This document shows, piece after piece, positions 38,626 through 49,055 of a stretch of 64,000 nt of DNA (position 1 is the stretch's first letter; each line of letters begins with the position of its first letter). The stretch lies in contig NZ_JABBFR010000001.1 of the NCBI RefSeq assembly GCF_018494065.1, forward strand, positions 184,205 through 248,204, read 5' to 3'. This stretch comes from Rosenbergiella gaditana. GTDB lineage: Bacteria; Pseudomonadota; Gammaproteobacteria; Enterobacterales; Enterobacteriaceae. Position numbers and translations under genes: made by a program. The notes under the pieces were generated by a model, which had not been told where the DNA came from, did not search any database, and worked only from the letters and a program-made list of their open reading frames with translations.

Positions 38626-39615
38626 TTAATTCACTGCATTTTCACAAGGTTGGCCAGAGAATATCTGCGATAAGTTGTTCAGTGTCGTCTCGGCAATACT
38701 GGTAAGCGCTTCTCGGGTCAAGAAGGCTTGGTGTCCAGTGAAAAGGACATTATGGCAAGCAGAGAGGCGTCCAAAAATATCATCTTGGATAATTTCATTA
38801 GACTTATCTTCAAAAAAGAGATCACGTTCGTTCTCATAGACATCCATGCCTAAGGCACCGACTTTGCCCTCTTTTAGCGCCTCAATGGCGGCGGAGGAGT
38901 CGATTAAGCTGCCCCGACTGGTATTAATGATCATCACCCCTTTTTTCATTTTATCAAAGGCAACGGCATTAAGAAGGTGGTGGTTGTCGGAGGTCATCGG
39001 ACAATGTAGCGAAATGATGTCAGAACGTTTGAGAAGCTCATCTAAAGTGGTATAGGTCACTCCACAGGCTTCTGCCTCGGCGCTAGGGTAAGGGTCAGTC
39101 GCAAGAAGCTCCATTCCAAAGCCGTGTAAAATACGCAACGTTGCCAGACCTATCTTACCTGTCCCAATAATGCCTACGGTTTTACCGTGCATATTGAAGC
39201 CAGTTAATCCCTCAAGTGAGAAATTACCCTCGCGGGTGCGTTGATAAGCGCGGTGAATACGGCGATTGAGGCACATCATCATGCCAATGGTATGTTCCGC
39301 TACCGCTTCGGGTGAATAAGCTGGGACGCGTACAACGTCAATCCCCAGTCGATGGGCGCTGCTAAGGTCGATATTATCAAATCCGGCGCAACGTAGCGCA
39401 ACCACGCGTATGCCAAGACGATGTAACTCCGCTAAAATAGTTTGATCACACTCATCGTTAACAAATAAACAGACAGCTTGGTGTCCCACCGCATTTTTAG
39501 CTGTCTCAGCGGTGAGCCGAAAATCAAAAAAACTGAAAGTATAATTAAACTGTTTATTCACTTCATTAAGTACCGCTTGGTCATAACTCTTAGTACTATA
39601 AACCGCAATTTTCAT
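38626..39615 (-). CDS. ldhA: D-lactate dehydrogenase LdhA (fermentative)
   Basis: 329 residues, the E. coli length. D-2-hydroxyacid dehydrogenase: NAD motif GIIGTGKIGLATL, catalytic Arg in NTSRGSLID, Glu in DVYENE, and His in FTGHQAFLT. Reduces pyruvate to D-lactate in the cytosol during fermentation. Convergent with the DUF333 gene; hslJ is absent. Confidence 0.97.
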   Translation of the reverse strand: MKIAVYSTKSYDQAVLNEVNKQFNYTFSFFDFRLTAETAKNAVGHQAVCLFVNDECDQTILAELHRLGIRVVALRCAGFDNIDLSSAHRLGIDVVRVPAYSPEAVAEHTIGMMMCLNRRIHRAYQRTREGNFSLEGLTGFNMHGKTVGIIGTGKIGLATLRILHGFGMELLATDPYPSAEAEACGVTYTTLDELLKRSDIISLHCPMTSDNHHLLNAVAFDKMKKGVMIINTSRGSLIDSSAAIEALKEGKVGALGMDVYENERDLFFEDKSNEIIQDDIFGRLSACHNVLFTGHQAFLTREALTSIAETTLNNLSQIFSGQPCENAVN

Positions 39616-39762
39616 AGTTTTTTCTCCATTAGAGACGGGTGATGTTATACTTCGAGCTGCATTGGTACATTTTGCGCTACATCATTTTTATAAGAGTAAA
39701 TGAATAAATAATATCAATGTATTAGTGGGATTTGTTAAAAGCGTTATAAGGGATAAGGAAAT

Positions 39763-42384
39763 ATGTCGTTAGCGTTACGCTATATCTTATTTGCCGCAGC
39801 AATAGTGGGTATTAGCCTTCTTGGACTTGGGCTATCCATTAATCAATGGTCGATTCCTTTAGTGCAACATTTCTTGCCTAAAGGGGTGAGCGTTGAACGA
39901 CAAAGTGGTTTTTCACTCTCCCACGCGCATTTTACATTACCCTCTTTTTCTTTATCAGCTCAGGGTTGCCAACTTGCCCAAATATCTCCCACCCGTATTG
40001 CGCTAAGCCGTTATCCGCTAAAGATAGCGGTGGATAAGCTGACGATTAATAGTAACTGTTTTACACAGTGGCCGTCTGCTTCGACTTCCGACCAGAAGCC
40101 CTTGAGCCTCCGTCACTTACAGCAGATTATCCCCAGTGTTAGCCTTGATATTGCTTCGCTGTCCATTTCTCCATGGCAAACTTATCAAGGCGCGTTACAT
40201 TTTTCTTCATCCGGTGCAGAACAACACCTGACTTATCATGGGCAAGCGGCCACCCTGGACGCAGAACTTTCGGGGCAGATGCTGAACCTGAAGGCCCTTA
40301 GCATTTCCCATCCGTTGTTAAAGCACCCTTTGAACTTATCGGGAAAGATTAGGCTTGCTGATGGTGTCACTGTGCTTCCCGATGAAGCAAACTTAGTAGG
40401 TAAGGTGGAACTTGCGTCATATCCTAATCCTCTTACGGTTACGTTGTCGCGCGAACATCAGCATGGTGCGTTAGTTGTTAAGGATACGACCGCACAGCAA
40501 CCCCTATTAAACGCGCCCTTTAACGTGAGCCAAGATGAATTTCGGATTGAAAAAGGCACTTGGGCGTGGCCGATGCCAGTACAACATCTTAGTGGTTTCT
40601 TCTCGCTTTCCGCTGAAAATTGGCAGCAAGGCTTCGAACAGACGCTATTGAGTGGACGGGTCAATGCCCTGACACAAGGACGTGGGGGTAAAGGCAACGT
40701 GGTACTGACCTTAGGACCGGGAAAATTATCCTTCTATAATAATCAATTTCCTTTACGTTTAACCGGTACTGCAAAACTTAAAGACTTACAGTTTTACGCT
40801 GGCCTTCCAGCCGCCTTAACGGGAGCATTAATCGATCCGGCCATCCATTTCCAACCTAAAGCTTTGCTGCTGATGCGTGGCGAGATTCTACCTGGCTGGG
40901 AAGTGGATGAGGCGAGATGGCCGATAGCAGGGGCTCGTCTTACGCAACAAGGGCTCAGCGGCCTTTTACAAGCCAACTTTATGGTAAGAAATGAGCGTAG
41001 CAGCTTCTATCTGTTGCACTTGGCAGGTATGGCCGACAGCTTTTTACCGGATAAAGGTCGTTGGGATTGGCGTTATTGGGGCAAAGGAATGATCCTGCCA
41101 CTCACCGCGAATTGGGATGTACAAGGTCGTGGTTTTTGGCATAACGAAGAAATCACACTCACATCATTATCGACGGGTTTCGACCAAATTCGTTATGGCA
41201 GCATGTTAATGCAAAAGCCACGTATGACGCTTACTGAGCCTGTACATTGGGTGACGCAACAGGATAAGCCGCAATTTACGGGTCAATTTAAAATCACGGC
41301 AGATCACACCTTCTTTGGCGAAACGAGCCAGTTACCCGCTGCGCAACTTGATCTGGATGTTAATGGCACCACCCCTGATCAGTTTGGTTTTAAGGGACAA
41401 TTGGTGGCGAATCGTATTGGGCCGGTTAGCGTCATAGGACGTCGGGATAATAGTCGCTGGCTAGGCAGAGCATGGTGGCCAGAACAACCCTTATCTGTGT
41501 TCCAACCTTTAGCCGGGCCGTCAAAAAGCGTCGCCTTACGCTCAGGCAGTCTGCGTGCACAAGCGGCTTTCTCCTTAACGGAGGATAAGGGTTTCCAAGC
41601 AGGGGGGCACTGGGTGGTTAAGCAAGGGGATATCTGGCTACCTAATTATCAGTTTAAGGGACTTAACTTCTCCTTACCTTTCCGCTTTAACGACCATCGT
41701 TGGCATTTTGGTTTACGCGAGCCGGTATCATTAACGATTGAAAATATCGAAAATAAATTCCCCATGAGCCATCTTACCCTAAAGCTGAAGGGAAGCTGGC
41801 CTTGGGATGAACAGAATCCTTTAGAAATTAATGATGCTTCATTAGATATTTTTGGCGGTACTTTAGCCCTAGCACATTTGCGGTTACCGCAGCGACAAAG
41901 TGCGCTGTTAGCGATTAAACATCTTGGTATGAGTCAGTTAATTACGGCTATTCATCCTAAACAAATCGCAATGTCAGGCAAAATTAGTGGCCAATTACCT
42001 TTTTGGCTCGAAAATTCGCCGTGGTTGATCGAAAACGGTTGGATCAGAGATGATAAAGGTTTAACGCTGCGTGTTGATAAAGATTTACTGGATCAAATAT
42101 TAAAAAATAACCTTGCGGCAGGCGCGGCAATTGATTGGTTGCGTTACATGGAAATTTCAAAATCCTATGCCACTGTTCAAGTCAGTGCCAAAGGGGAGCT
42201 TCTGATGAAATCGCAGATTCATGGAACGAGCCGCTTTGATGACAAAAGACAACGAGTCAATCTCAATTATCAGCACACCGAAAATATCTTTATGTTATGG
42301 CGGAGTTTAAGCTATGGCGATAATTTACAGTCGTGGTTAGAGGAGCAGACACGGCTGCCTGCTAATAAGGAAAATGCAAAATGA
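39763..42384 (+). CDS. ydbH: YdbH, AsmA-like inter-membrane lipid transport protein
   Basis: 873 residues. One N-terminal transmembrane segment (about 5-26), then a long beta-rich periplasmic region with a C-terminal segment (LRVDKDLLDQILKNNLAAG) typical of YdbH. With TamB and YhdP, YdbH forms one of three bridge-like lipid conduits between inner and outer membrane in E. coli. Overlaps ynbE by four bases. Confidence 0.93.
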   Translation: MSLALRYILFAAAIVGISLLGLGLSINQWSIPLVQHFLPKGVSVERQSGFSLSHAHFTLPSFSLSAQGCQLAQISPTRIALSRYPLKIAVDKLTINSNCFTQWPSASTSDQKPLSLRHLQQIIPSVSLDIASLSISPWQTYQGALHFSSSGAEQHLTYHGQAATLDAELSGQMLNLKALSISHPLLKHPLNLSGKIRLADGVTVLPDEANLVGKVELASYPNPLTVTLSREHQHGALVVKDTTAQQPLLNAPFNVSQDEFRIEKGTWAWPMPVQHLSGFFSLSAENWQQGFEQTLLSGRVNALTQGRGGKGNVVLTLGPGKLSFYNNQFPLRLTGTAKLKDLQFYAGLPAALTGALIDPAIHFQPKALLLMRGEILPGWEVDEARWPIAGARLTQQGLSGLLQANFMVRNERSSFYLLHLAGMADSFLPDKGRWDWRYWGKGMILPLTANWDVQGRGFWHNEEITLTSLSTGFDQIRYGSMLMQKPRMTLTEPVHWVTQQDKPQFTGQFKITADHTFFGETSQLPAAQLDLDVNGTTPDQFGFKGQLVANRIGPVSVIGRRDNSRWLGRAWWPEQPLSVFQPLAGPSKSVALRSGSLRAQAAFSLTEDKGFQAGGHWVVKQGDIWLPNYQFKGLNFSLPFRFNDHRWHFGLREPVSLTIENIENKFPMSHLTLKLKGSWPWDEQNPLEINDASLDIFGGTLALAHLRLPQRQSALLAIKHLGMSQLITAIHPKQIAMSGKISGQLPFWLENSPWLIENGWIRDDKGLTLRVDKDLLDQILKNNLAAGAAIDWLRYMEISKSYATVQVSAKGELLMKSQIHGTSRFDDKRQRVNLNYQHTENIFMLWRSLSYGDNLQSWLEEQTRLPANKENAK

Positions 42385-42620
42385 AATTAGGCATGATCGC
42401 ATTACTTGCTGTTACAACAACCTTGGTGGGTTGTATTCCTAAAATCGAAGTGGCGGCGCCAAAACAGCCTATTACTATTAATATGAACGTTAAAGTGGAT
42501 CACGAGATCACGATAAAAGCCGATCCCGACGTTGAGCGTTTGATTAAACAACGGCAATCAGAGAAAACGCCAGAAAAAATGCAAGCACCAGGGCAAACTA
42601 AAATACAAAGCGCCAATTAA
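42381..42620 (+). CDS. ynbE: YnbE, outer-membrane lipoprotein partner of YdbH
   Basis: 79 residues. Lipobox LVGC (Cys18) then IEVAAPKQPITINMNVKVDH, the YnbE core that completes the YdbH groove at the outer membrane. The tail from about residue 60 is longer than in E. coli (61 residues). ydbL, third gene of the E. coli operon, is missing; instead a hairpin (CAAAGCGCC/GGCGCTTTG, 42606-42629) spans the stop codon. Confidence 0.9.
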   Translation: MKLGMIALLAVTTTLVGCIPKIEVAAPKQPITINMNVKVDHEITIKADPDVERLIKQRQSEKTPEKMQAPGQTKIQSAN

Positions 42621-42646
42621 GGCGCTTTGGTACGCAGAGTATCGCG

Positions 42647-43249
<603 letters not shown>

Positions 43250-43402
43250 TTATTAAACGGTAATTTATCATCATTATAGGGATACATTATAAGAGAGAAC
43301 AGCTAATCTTTTCGATGTCTTTCTTCAAATTATCTGAACAATAATTCTGGCGAGAGGCCCCTTTTAAGGCATCCGAGCCGCCTGCCGTTTAAGGCAGAGT
43401 TA

Positions 43403-43411
43403 TGCTATAAT
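43403..43411 (+). promoter_or_regulatory. Extended -10 promoter upstream of hrpA
   Basis: TGCTATAAT (extended -10 TGn plus TATAAT) lies 82 bases before the hrpA start; the -35 region is weak (TGCCGT), which extended -10 promoters tolerate. Confidence 0.55.
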
Positions 43412-43492
43412 CCGACCATCACAGGCTAAGTAAAACAGCCTAACGCAGTGTTGATATCCTCCGTTGCTTACATTTCAAGGTAATACCGTTCT

Positions 43493-46400
43493 ATGTCTAA
43501 AATTGAATCGACGACTCTATCCACCCTTTGGACGCGTACCGATCACGTTTCATTCCGTGACCGGCAGCAGTTGCGTCGACGATTGAGAGGTATCGACAAG
43601 ATTACCGATCCCGAATCACAGCAAGCGGTTATGTTTAAAATTGAACAAGACCTTGTCACGGCGGAGCAGCGGCTTAGCGCCCATGATGCTAGCCGTCCAG
43701 CTGTTATTAATTTTCCAGATAATTTACCGGTTAGCCAAAAGCAACAGACCATTGCTGAAGCCATCGAAAAACATCAAGTAGTGATTATCGCTGGGGAAAC
43801 GGGGTCAGGAAAGACGACACAAATTCCAAAAATATGTTTGGCACTCGGACGAGGACGTCAAGGCTTAATTGGTCATACTCAGCCACGACGTTTAGCTGCG
43901 CGTACCGTTGCTACCCGTATTGCTGAAGAACTTGCAACCTCACTGGGCGGAGTTGTTGGTTATCGCGTGCGTTTTACCGATCAGATTTCTGAACAGACGC
44001 ATATCAAACTGATGACTGATGGTATTTTACTGGCAGAAATTCAACAGGATAAACACCTGCTACAATATGATACGATTATTATCGATGAGGCCCATGAACG
44101 GAGTCTTAATATCGATTTTTTATTAGGCTATTTACGAGAGCTTCTGCCTAAACGTCCCGATTTAAAAGTTATCATTACCTCCGCGACCATCGATCCACAG
44201 CGATTTTCTAAGCACTTTAATGACGCACCGATCATTGAGGTGTCAGGCCGAACTTATCCGGTAGAAATTCGCTATCGGCCGGTCAGTGCTGAAAGCAGTG
44301 ATGGAGATCGCGACCAACTGCAAGCCATTTTCGATGCGGTAGATGAACTTTACCGCGAGCCGCCGGGTGATATTCTTATTTTTATGAGTGGTGAACGTGA
44401 GATTCGGGATACGGCTGACGCTCTATCACGTCAGGGACTCGCTCATACTGAAATTTTACCGCTTTATGCGCGTCTCTCGAACAGCGAACAGAACCGTGTG
44501 TTTCAAACGCACACTGGCCGACGCATCGTTTTAGCGACCAATGTTGCGGAAACGTCTCTGACGGTACCCGGCATCAAATATGTCATCGATCCCGGAACAG
44601 CAAGAATCAGCCGTTACAGCTACCGGACTAAAGTACAGCGTTTACCGATTGAGCCCATCTCACAAGCCTCTGCCAATCAGCGAGCAGGCCGCTGCGGACG
44701 GGTATCAGAAGGGATCTGTATTCGGCTCTATGCCGAGGATGATTACCAATCTCGCCCAGAATTTACCGATCCGGAAATTTTACGGACCAACTTGGCCTCT
44801 GTCATTTTGCAAATGACGGCTTTAGGGTTAGGAAATATCCAACACTTTCCCTTTGTTGAAAAACCGGATAATCGTAATATCCAAGATGGTGTTCGTCTAT
44901 TAGAAGAGCTGGGTGCAGTCGAAAATGCTACGCAAGATGTCCAGAAACTCACGCCTTCGGGTCGACAATTAGCGCAATTACCCATTGATCCGCGTCTGGC
45001 GAAGATGGTCCTCACTGCGCAGCAGTTTGGCTGTGTACGAGAAGCGATGATTATCACCGCTGCACTGTCTATCCAAGATCCGCGAGAGCGTCCAGCCGAC
45101 CGGCAGCAAGCATCAGATGAGAAACACCGCCGTTTTGCAGATAAAGAGTCTGATTTCCTTGCTTGGGTGAATTTGTGGAATTACGTGCAAGAACAGCAGA
45201 AGGCGTTAACCGGTAATCAATTCCGCCGACAATGTAAGAGTGACTATCTTAACTACCTTCGTATCCGTGAGTGGCAAGATATTTACACGCAATTGCGCCA
45301 GGTCGTTCGTGAACTCGGTTTCTCGCTGAACAGTGAACCCGCCCCTTATCGTGAATTACATAGCGCATTATTAAGTGGTTTATTATCACGCGTAGGCCAG
45401 AAAGAGGTCGAAAAGGGCGAGTTTATGGGCTCGCGCCAAACACGTTTCCACCTTTTCCCTGCCTCCAGCCTGTTTAAAAAGCCGCCTAAGTGGGTAATGG
45501 TCGCCGAATTGGTCGAAACCAGTAAGTTATGGGGAAGGATCGCCGCAAAAATTGAACCAGAATGGATCGAACCTTTGGCAAGTCACTTAGTGAAGCATAG
45601 CTATAGCGAACCGCACTGGGAGAAAAAACAGGGGTCAGTCGCCGCCTTTGAAAAAGTCACTTTATATGGTTTACCGATTATTGCGCAACGTAAGGTTAAT
45701 TACAGCAAGATTGATCCGGCGCTCTGCCGCGAACTGTTTATCCGTCACGCTTTAGTTGAAGGTGAGTGGCAAACAAACCACCGTTTCTTTAGCCATAATC
45801 AACAGCTACGCATAGAGATAGAAGACCTTGAGCATAAATCTCGTCGCAGAGATATTTTGGTGGATGACGAAACGTTATTCGCGTTTTACGAACAGCGTCT
45901 CCCAGCAGATATCGTCTCAGTGCGCCATTTTGATAAGTGGTGGAAAAAGGCTTATCAAAACGATCCTCATCAACTCGATTTCGATAAAACGATGTTGGTA
46001 CGAGAGGGGGCGGGGAATATCGATGCGAATGATTATCCCAATAGCTGGCAGCAGGGCAATGTTCAATTACCGCTTACTTATCAATTCGAGCCAGGCAAGG
46101 ATGCCGATGGCGTGACAGTCCATATTCCGTTGCCCCTGCTCAATCAGATCAGCGAGCAAGGCTTCGATTGGCAGATCCCGGGCCTGCGCAAAACCTTAAT
46201 AGTGGCCCTGATTAAGTCTTTACCTAAACCGATTCGCCGTAATTTTGTTCCTGCTCCTGACTATGCTGACGCTTTCTTAGGCCGTGTGACGGATTTAAGC
46301 CTACCGTTACTCGAATGCTTAGAACGTGAATTCCGACGGATGAGCGGAGTAACGATCGAGCGTGAAGCTTGGCAGTTAGAGCATGTACCGGATCATCTCA

Positions 46401-47395
46401 AAATGACCTTTCGCGTCGTTGATGGCAACAATAAAAGGTTGGAAGAGAGCAAATCCTTAGCTGAACTTCAATTGACACTAAAAGGTAAAGTACGTGAAAC
46501 CCTCTCTGAGGTGGCTGATGTTGGCCTAGAAAAGCAGGGTGTGACAGAGTGGGATTTTGGCGAATTGCCACAGATTTTTAGTCGTCAACAAGCAGGCTTT
46601 ACCTTAAAAGCATGGCCTGCTTTGGTGGATGAGAAGCAGAGCGTTGCAATAAAATTATTTGATACTGAAGCGGAACAGCTAAAGGCAATGTGGCAAGGGC
46701 AACGTCGTTTATTACTGTTGAATATTCCTTCGCCAATTAAATATCTCCATGAAAAGCTTCCCAATAAGGCAAAACTCGGGCTGTATTTTAATCCCTATGG
46801 TCAAGTCTTACAGTTAATTGATGACTGTATCCATTGCGGTATCGACAAAATCATGGCGCAACAGGGAGGACTGGTTTGGGATGAGCAGCACTTTATGACC
46901 TTACGCGGAAAAGTAAAAGCGGATCTTAATCAGACGGTGGTCGAGATTGCTCAGCAAGTGGAGCAGATTCTTTCAACGGTATTTGCGATTAATAAACGGC
47001 TTAAAGGTCGTGTTGATATGGCGTTAGCCCTTGCGCTCAGTGATATTAAAGCGCAGCTGTCTCACTTGGTTTATCCCGGATTTGTTACGCAAAATGGATG
47101 GCAGAAGCTTGCGGATACCTTAAGGTACTTACAAGCCATCGAACGGCGATTAGATAAACTACCGGTCGATCCGCATAGTGACCGAGCAAGAATGTTGCGT
47201 GTGCAGCAAGTCGAGCAGGCCATACAGCGTTATCGTAATAAATTACCGAAAGCTGAACAGCAAAATCAAAAGGTGATGTCCGCCCGTTGGATGGCTGAAG
47301 AATTGCGTGTTAGCCTTTTTGCTCAGCAACTTGGTACGCCTTATCCCGTTTCGGAAAAGCGTATCACGCAGTTACTGGAAGAGTCGCCGAGCTGA
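43493..47395 (+). CDS. hrpA: HrpA, DEAH-box ATP-dependent RNA helicase
   Basis: 1300 residues, the E. coli length. Walker A GETGSGKT (101-108), DEAH box at 198-201, TSAT motif near 230, and motif VI QRAGRCGR. HA2/OB-fold and long C-terminal domain follow. HrpA acts on mRNA and, in E. coli, rescues collided ribosomes by splitting them. The coding end forms a hairpin (GCCGAGC/GCTCGGC, 47385-47404) over the stop codon that can serve both convergent genes. Confidence 0.98.
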   Translation: MSKIESTTLSTLWTRTDHVSFRDRQQLRRRLRGIDKITDPESQQAVMFKIEQDLVTAEQRLSAHDASRPAVINFPDNLPVSQKQQTIAEAIEKHQVVIIAGETGSGKTTQIPKICLALGRGRQGLIGHTQPRRLAARTVATRIAEELATSLGGVVGYRVRFTDQISEQTHIKLMTDGILLAEIQQDKHLLQYDTIIIDEAHERSLNIDFLLGYLRELLPKRPDLKVIITSATIDPQRFSKHFNDAPIIEVSGRTYPVEIRYRPVSAESSDGDRDQLQAIFDAVDELYREPPGDILIFMSGEREIRDTADALSRQGLAHTEILPLYARLSNSEQNRVFQTHTGRRIVLATNVAETSLTVPGIKYVIDPGTARISRYSYRTKVQRLPIEPISQASANQRAGRCGRVSEGICIRLYAEDDYQSRPEFTDPEILRTNLASVILQMTALGLGNIQHFPFVEKPDNRNIQDGVRLLEELGAVENATQDVQKLTPSGRQLAQLPIDPRLAKMVLTAQQFGCVREAMIITAALSIQDPRERPADRQQASDEKHRRFADKESDFLAWVNLWNYVQEQQKALTGNQFRRQCKSDYLNYLRIREWQDIYTQLRQVVRELGFSLNSEPAPYRELHSALLSGLLSRVGQKEVEKGEFMGSRQTRFHLFPASSLFKKPPKWVMVAELVETSKLWGRIAAKIEPEWIEPLASHLVKHSYSEPHWEKKQGSVAAFEKVTLYGLPIIAQRKVNYSKIDPALCRELFIRHALVEGEWQTNHRFFSHNQQLRIEIEDLEHKSRRRDILVDDETLFAFYEQRLPADIVSVRHFDKWWKKAYQNDPHQLDFDKTMLVREGAGNIDANDYPNSWQQGNVQLPLTYQFEPGKDADGVTVHIPLPLLNQISEQGFDWQIPGLRKTLIVALIKSLPKPIRRNFVPAPDYADAFLGRVTDLSLPLLECLEREFRRMSGVTIEREAWQLEHVPDHLKMTFRVVDGNNKRLEESKSLAELQLTLKGKVRETLSEVADVGLEKQGVTEWDFGELPQIFSRQQAGFTLKAWPALVDEKQSVAIKLFDTEAEQLKAMWQGQRRLLLLNIPSPIKYLHEKLPNKAKLGLYFNPYGQVLQLIDDCIHCGIDKIMAQQGGLVWDEQHFMTLRGKVKADLNQTVVEIAQQVEQILSTVFAINKRLKGRVDMALALALSDIKAQLSHLVYPGFVTQNGWQKLADTLRYLQAIERRLDKLPVDPHSDRARMLRVQQVEQAIQRYRNKLPKAEQQNQKVMSARWMAEELRVSLFAQQLGTPYPVSEKRITQLLEESPS

Positions 47396-47408
47396 CGCTC
47401 GGCGTGAC

Positions 47409-48221
47409 TTATTGAATATTATTAGTCAAGATCGGTATTTTGCTGTTAAACGAGCTGACCGCGATGGCACGGTTATCCGCTCGGTAACGATCTTCGGGTG
47501 AGGGTGCCGAGCTCTGAACGCCGATGATCTGCCACTGATTATTGCTGTTAATCATCAGCGGTGAACCACTATCGCCCGGTAGGGTATCGCATTGGTGCGA
47601 GAGCACCGCGGTTTGCGACCAACCCGTAATTTTACAGCCTATATGGGCAAAGAGATTATCTAAGTTATCCGCAGGATAGCCAGCTTGGGTGACTTGGTTA
47701 TCGACGGCGTTTAACGCGGCCATCAGCTGTTCTCGTGCTCCGCTAAAAAGAGGAATGGGTGTAATCGCAGAGGGTGGATTATGCAGAATTACCACTGCAT
47801 AGTCTGAGGGCGCGGCTTTCGCCGGTACGATCCAGCCTTCACCCGCCACTTTCAATTTTCCCGCTAAACCCGGTGCGACTTTGGCATCTATATCGTGTAA
47901 TTCGTATACCCAACCTTTTTTAGTGGTAATGAAACGCAACGCTACAGGGGGATCAAATTTACCGGGCGGGGCTAATAAGCAATGGCCAGCAGTTAACGCG
48001 ATATGAGGGGAGATAAGCGTGGCTGTACAGAGATTACCGCTTTCTGTCTCCAGTTGACCGATTGCATCCCATGGATGATTTTGAGGTTTATCAATCTCTA
48101 TGCGATGATCTTTACCGAAAAAGAGTGTTTTTATCTGTGTTGCGCTAAGCGAATCGTCCTCTGCGTAAACATGAAAATTACAGCAGAATAGGGCGAAAAA
48201 ACACAATCTTTTGAAGCGCAT
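47409..48221 (-). CDS. ydgD: YdgD, periplasmic trypsin-like protease
   Basis: 270 residues. Signal peptide about 1-20 (cleaved after VYA). The chymotrypsin-fold triad is visible: His80 (LTAGHC), Asp140 (APSDYAV) and Ser218 (LPGDSGSP), with three cysteines near the active site. Close to E. coli YdgD along its length ([20 protein letters not shown]). Encoded after asr and ydgU, as in E. coli, so it may be part of the acid-response cluster; substrate unknown. Confidence 0.92.
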   Translation of the reverse strand: MRFKRLCFFALFCCNFHVYAEDDSLSATQIKTLFFGKDHRIEIDKPQNHPWDAIGQLETESGNLCTATLISPHIALTAGHCLLAPPGKFDPPVALRFITTKKGWVYELHDIDAKVAPGLAGKLKVAGEGWIVPAKAAPSDYAVVILHNPPSAITPIPLFSGAREQLMAALNAVDNQVTQAGYPADNLDNLFAHIGCKITGWSQTAVLSHQCDTLPGDSGSPLMINSNNQWQIIGVQSSAPSPEDRYRADNRAIAVSSFNSKIPILTNNIQ

Positions 48222-48313
48222 AATGTTCTCAACAGCAGCATAAAAATTTCATAGCGACACTATAGACGTATCAACTAATAAAAGGGAAGGTAATTGTCAC
48301 TCAGTGGATGAGG

Positions 48314-48391
48314 TTAGATAAAACAGCACGCAGCCATAATGCCGCAAACAATGACGGTCAGAAGAATAATTTCATAACGGTAGCGGCGCAT
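48314..48391 (-). CDS. ydgU: YdgU, single-span microprotein of the asr locus
   Basis: 25 residues, MRRYRYEIILLTVIVCGIMA then ACCFI. It is a basic N-terminus followed by one transmembrane helix, the same layout as E. coli YdgU (GRYRFEFIL...), and lies in the same position between asr and ydgD. An ATG three bases upstream (48394) would add one Met. Function unknown; in E. coli it is acid-inducible with asr. Confidence 0.75.
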   Translation of the reverse strand: MRRYRYEIILLTVIVCGIMAACCFI

Positions 48392-48408
48392 CATGGACAG
48401 ACCCCGTA

Positions 48409-48436
48409 AAGAAACACCCGGCAGAACCGGGTGTTT
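48409..48436 (-). terminator. Terminator between asr and ydgU
   Basis: Stem AAACACCCGG/CCGGGTGTTT with a five-base loop, followed on the minus strand by a short T-rich stretch; likely partial so that some transcripts reach ydgU. Confidence 0.7.
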
Positions 48437-48471
48437 GTATCACTTTGACGCTAGTAGCGCTTTAGGCTCAC

Positions 48472-48930
48472 TTATTTTTTAGTGACTTTTTTAGCGTGGT
48501 GTTTTTTAGCTGCTTGTGCTTTTTGCGCTGCAGCAGGTTTTACTTTCTTAGCGTGGTGTTTTTTAGCCGCTTGTGCTTTTTGCGCTGCAGCAGGTTTTAC
48601 TTTCTTAGCGTGGTGCTTTTTAGCTGCTTGTGCTTTTTGCGCTGCAGCAGGTTTTGCTTTTTTAGCGTGGTGCTTTTTAGCTGCTTGTGCTTTTTGCTCT
48701 GCAGCAGGTTTTGCTTTCTTAGCGTGATGCTTTTTAGCTGCTTGCGCTTTTTGCTCTGCAGCAGGTTTTGCTTTCTTAGCATGATGCTTTTTAGCATGAT
48801 GTTTAGCAGGTGCAGCAGTTGTTGAAGTCTTAGCAGCAGATGCTGCTGGGGTAGCTGGGGTTTCTGCAGCGAAAGCTGCTGAAGAGATACCCATAGCCGC
48901 GGCAACTACCAGTGCGAAAAGCTTTTTCAT
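48472..48930 (-). CDS. asr: Asr, acid shock protein precursor
   Basis: 152 residues. Signal peptide about 1-21 ([12 protein letters not shown]), then a Lys/Ala/His-rich, proline-spaced region of 19-residue repeats ([19 protein letters not shown]). Asr is an intrinsically disordered periplasmic protein strongly induced at low pH under RstA (and PhoB) control; its charge is thought to protect periplasmic proteins. An RstA box lies 104 bases upstream of the start. Confidence 0.95.
   Translation of the reverse strand: MKKLFALVVAAAMGISSAAFAAETPATPAASAAKTSTTAAPAKHHAKKHHAKKAKPAAEQKAQAAKKHHAKKAKPAAEQKAQAAKKHHAKKAKPAAAQKAQAAKKHHAKKVKPAAAQKAQAAKKHHAKKVKPAAAQKAQAAKKHHAKKVTKK
48494..48778 (-). repeat. 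Five 57-base tandem repeats inside asr
   Basis: Units begin at 48494, 48551, 48608, 48665 and 48722, with a partial sixth at 48779. Each encodes 19 residues. Copies differ by few bases, so repeat number could change by slippage or recombination without shifting the frame. Confidence 0.92.
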
Positions 48931-49033
48931 TTGAATTTCCTCAATATCACATTATCGGATAGCCCACTGCGGAGCCGGTAGAAGCACTATATGAGGAATC
49001 CTGAATACTGTCCGTTGGTGATTGGTATCGGTA

Positions 49034-49047
49034 TGTAACGGTATGTA
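49034..49047 (-). promoter_or_regulatory. RstA box upstream of asr
   Basis: TACATACCGTTACA on the minus strand matches the RstA consensus TACATNTNGTTACA except for one base. It lies between the end of the M32 peptidase gene and asr, about 104 bases before the asr ATG. RstA activates asr directly in E. coli, and rstA itself is 3 kb away here. Confidence 0.8.
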
Positions 49048-49055
49048 CAATTCTT

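Noticed and set aside
48482..48778. CRISPR-like regular repeats
   Set aside because: The repeats are contiguous coding units without spacers, and no cas genes are present in the window.
48482..48825. Long cysteine- and phenylalanine-rich frames opposite asr
   Set aside because: They are artefacts of the 57-base asr repeats read on the other strand.
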